Source: Planctomycetaceae bacterium (lineage in GTDB: Bacteria > Planctomycetota > Planctomycetia > Pirellulales > UBA1268). From it: DNA of 64,000 nt. Positions 61,599-64,000 of the stretch are shown here, in pieces; within the stretch, counting starts at the first letter, position 1; the number at the start of each line of letters is the position of its first letter. The notes beneath the pieces are model-generated. The model had not been told where the DNA came from and ran no database searches. It worked only from the letters and a program-made list of their open reading frames with translations. The translations under genes were made by a program, and so were the position numbers. The stretch lies in the NCBI GenBank assembly GCA_011523305.1, contig WTHB01000152.1:35115-99114 (forward strand). Reading direction: 5' to 3'.

Positions 61599-63932
61599 TT
61601 GAACGATTGTCTTCAAGCCTTCCGAAGAACAAGCATCTTTTGCATTACGGTTGCGACGACTCTGGGCGTCATTGCTGCTGAACCCACCAATCCCGTCGAC
61701 TACATCAATCCAGTGATTGGGAATAGCGCGCAGAAGCGTTGCGGCCGAACGATTCCTGGTCCTCATATTCCTTTTGGACTTGTCCAGCTGAGTCCGGACA
61801 CTGTCACAGGGAAGGGGAAGACCAGCGGCTACAACTGGTACGACAAAACCATTGAAGGGTTTAGCGTCAACCGCATGCCGGGTGTTGGCTACCATGGATC
61901 ACTCGGGAATTTCCAGGTGATGCCAACCACGGGAAAACTCCTGTTTCACAGTGGCTCGAACACACTTGACCAACACAAGCACGAAGGACCGGGTTGGAAA
62001 TCACCGTTTAGCCATGACGATGTTATTGCGAAGCCAGGCTACTACAGCGTCTTACTGAAACAATATGGGATCAAGGCCGAGCTAACTGCAACTCAACGCG
62101 TCGGCATGATGCGGTTCACATTCCCAGCGTCTCATTCCAGCCACATCCAGATTGATCTCGCTCGTAAGATCGGCGGTTATTCAGGGCGGCAGCATAATAT
62201 CGTCGTGGCCAACGGTACAATAAAAGGAAAAATCCGTTGCTGGGGCGAAGGTGCTGGCTTTGCCAAGGGGACAAAATACAACCTCTACTACTACGCCCAG
62301 TTTGACAAAAAGTGGGATTCATACGGACTCTGGAATCGGGGCGACGACCTCGGTGAAAGGCCAGATGTCGAGAACGACGACCTCGGCTTCCATGCCGACT
62401 TCACCACCACATCTGGCGAGCAAATCACACTCAAGATCGGCGTTTCCTACGTCAGCATGGAAGGCGCACAAGCCAATCTTGAACAAGAGCTCGACCACTG
62501 GGACTTTGACGCAGTCAAAACTGCCGCTCGCCAAACCTGGAAAGACGAAATCGACGGCATGCTCACCACCAGAGGTGGAACCGAAGATCAGAAGATGATC
62601 TTCTACAGCGCTCTCTACCGAACGATGATGTATCCGCTCGATTTCACGGATGTTGACGGCAAATACTGGGGAGCCGACAAAAAAGTTCACGGTGGCAAAA
62701 ACTACACAACGCGGATGGGATTCAGCGGCTGGGATGTTTACAAACATGAGTTCCCACTTCTAACCATCATTCGCCCCGACATCGTCAACGATCAAGTCAA
62801 CACATTCCTCGACATCTGCAACCTGACCGGAAAAACCTATCCGCTCTGGCAGATGATGGGCGATTACACCGGCGCTGGGCTTGGGGACCCTGGTCTTTCA
62901 GTGACTGTCGATGCCTACATGAAAGGCATCCAAAATTTTGACATCGATCGCGCCTACGCAATTGCCCTGCAGACTGCCCGGGGGCCTGATTCTGTTCGTA
63001 AAGAATACGAAAAGATGAATGAGTGTGGTTACGTGTACGACCACACCATTGGTGTCACACTCACACTTGAAAATACCTACGGAGATTGGTGCATAAGCCG
63101 TTTTGCTGAGGCGCTCGGCAAAGAGGGCGATGCCACCTTCTACCGCAAACGAGCAGCAGAAAATTACAAGCACCACTACGACGCTGAGGTCGGCTGGATG
63201 CGCCCCAAAGACGCCAAAGGCAACTGGAGCAAGCCCTGGACTGACAAGTTTTCGGCCGAGGGTGTCAAAGAGGGCAACACCTACCAGTGGAGTTGGTTCG
63301 TGCCCCACGATGTTCAGGGGCTCATTGATCTCATGGGCGAAGAGCGGTTCACGTCTGAACTTGATGCGTTTTTTGCTGGGGCTCCAGCCGATTTTTCACC
63401 CGGCAACAAGTACTACAACCATTCCAACGAGCCAGTGCATCAGATCATTTCCTACTTCAACTTTGCAGGCAAACCGTGGCGGACTCAGTACTGGACTCGC
63501 ACGGTACTCGACGGTGCTTACGGAATCGATCACAACGGCTTGGCCCACAACGACGATTTCGGCCAGCTTTCTGCCTGGTATGTCCTCAATGCGATGGGCT
63601 TCAACCCTGTCGCTCCTGGTGAAACCGTCTGGCACATCGGCAGTCCGATCTTTGATGAAGTCGAGATCAAACTAAATAAGGAGTACCATCTCTGCACACA
63701 ATCAACCAGCTTTCGGGTCGTCGCGAGAAACAATGCGCCGCAAAACTTCTATGTCCAGTCGGCAAGCCTGAATGGCAAGCCGCTTAGCCGTCCATGGATC
63801 AAACATAAAGAAATGATCTCTGGCGGCGTCCTTGAACTCCTCATGGGACCAAAAGAAAGCCGCTGGGGCAGTGCCAAAGAAGACCGCCCCCCTTCACTGA
63901 GCAACGGAACATTCCCGAAAGCAGTGAAATAG
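61599..63932 (+). CDS. Glycoside hydrolase family 92 alpha-mannosidase, exported
   Basis: A 777-residue GH92 enzyme with a signal peptide (SIFCITVATTLGVIAAEP). Family segments are NPVIGNSAQKRCGRTIPGPH, GLVQLSPDT, FSVNRMPGVGYHG, SGWDVYKHEFPLL, the long (alpha/alpha)6 barrel, NEPVHQIISYFN and HNDDFGQLSAWYVLNAMGF. GH92 enzymes are calcium-dependent exo-mannosidases that cut alpha-1,2-, -1,3-, -1,4- or -1,6-linked mannose. The first TTG (61593) touches AAGGAG, so the TTG at 61599, six bases after it, is the better start. GC is visibly lower than in most of the window. The substrate linkage is not deducible from sequence alone. Confidence 0.95.
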   Translation: MNDCLQAFRRTSIFCITVATTLGVIAAEPTNPVDYINPVIGNSAQKRCGRTIPGPHIPFGLVQLSPDTVTGKGKTSGYNWYDKTIEGFSVNRMPGVGYHGSLGNFQVMPTTGKLLFHSGSNTLDQHKHEGPGWKSPFSHDDVIAKPGYYSVLLKQYGIKAELTATQRVGMMRFTFPASHSSHIQIDLARKIGGYSGRQHNIVVANGTIKGKIRCWGEGAGFAKGTKYNLYYYAQFDKKWDSYGLWNRGDDLGERPDVENDDLGFHADFTTTSGEQITLKIGVSYVSMEGAQANLEQELDHWDFDAVKTAARQTWKDEIDGMLTTRGGTEDQKMIFYSALYRTMMYPLDFTDVDGKYWGADKKVHGGKNYTTRMGFSGWDVYKHEFPLLTIIRPDIVNDQVNTFLDICNLTGKTYPLWQMMGDYTGAGLGDPGLSVTVDAYMKGIQNFDIDRAYAIALQTARGPDSVRKEYEKMNECGYVYDHTIGVTLTLENTYGDWCISRFAEALGKEGDATFYRKRAAENYKHHYDAEVGWMRPKDAKGNWSKPWTDKFSAEGVKEGNTYQWSWFVPHDVQGLIDLMGEERFTSELDAFFAGAPADFSPGNKYYNHSNEPVHQIISYFNFAGKPWRTQYWTRTVLDGAYGIDHNGLAHNDDFGQLSAWYVLNAMGFNPVAPGETVWHIGSPIFDEVEIKLNKEYHLCTQSTSFRVVARNNAPQNFYVQSASLNGKPLSRPWIKHKEMISGGVLELLMGPKESRWGSAKEDRPPSLSNGTFPKAVK

Positions 63933-64000
63933 TGTTCGGGAGACTGTGCGGCTTGGTTGACCTGGGCCCTTCAAAAAAGTCCACATAAGAGCCTCGCAGG

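Noticed and set aside
1-64000. CRISPR arrays, insertion sequences or long direct repeats.
   Set aside because: No regularly spaced repeats, transposase motifs or terminal inverted repeats with target duplications were seen. Exact repeat detection by eye is limited.

Overview
The window looks like chromosome from a planctomycete, probably a marine or freshwater member of the Pirellulales. This is inferred from gene content alone: a paired DUF1549/DUF1553 cytochrome and DUF1501 protein, two sulfatases, a BBP7-type outer-membrane barrel, a DUF1559 pseudopilin, a DUF6677 membrane protein, SpoVG beside ispE, and high-GC DNA. No rRNA, transposase, integrase or CRISPR array was seen. Coding density is high, genes sit in short operons, and non-ATG starts are common.

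Region 1 (1-8120): a minus-strand tripartite export operon (TolC-like lipoprotein, HlyD adaptor, MacB-like permease, start of its ATPase) faces a divergent BBP7 barrel gene. Region 2 (8134-12898): a minus-strand operon of an HSL-type esterase, a hexahaem cytochrome and a Popeye-like membrane protein. Region 3 (13032-18087): ferritin, a DUF6428-ArsC fusion, then a tandem glycine riboswitch driving a one-chain glycine decarboxylase P protein and a 57-residue membrane protein. Region 4 (18078-26171): an amino-acid permease, an SMP-30-type lactonase, a VOC protein, lysS, a Lol-like permease/ATPase pair and ilvE. Region 5 (26192-35641): spoVG-ispE, rlmN, an ExeA-like ATPase/DUF6677/small-membrane-protein operon, rsmE, a DUF1559 pseudopilin, a Cys-rich protein, a TIM-barrel epimerase and a Nif3-like protein. 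Region 6 (35694-43616): a GT2 glycosyltransferase coupled to a large protein of unknown function, a GNAT protein with a histone-H1-like tail, sulfite reductase and a membrane protein of unknown function.

Region 7 (43739-53682) is the most interesting. Four minus-strand genes (DUF1549/DUF1553 cytochrome, DUF1501 protein, iduronate-2-sulfatase-like enzyme, and a sulfatase fused to a beta-propeller) diverge from a ROK repressor followed by an SDR dehydrogenase. The 80 bp between the two units holds a perfect 12-bp inverted repeat whose arms each contain a TAGAAT -10 box, one per direction. This reads as a sugar-responsive switch for using a sulfated glycan. Region 8 (53713-64000) holds a small secreted protein, glnA with strong 3' hairpins, a LigD-N-like protein, thrS with a possible leader switch, a ClC channel, tRNA-Val(GAC) with an unusual C33, and a lower-GC stretch ending in a GH92 alpha-mannosidase.

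Limits: everything was read by eye. Family names rest on recognised motifs and architecture. Starts were chosen from visible Shine-Dalgarno sequences and signal peptides; uncertain ones are marked.
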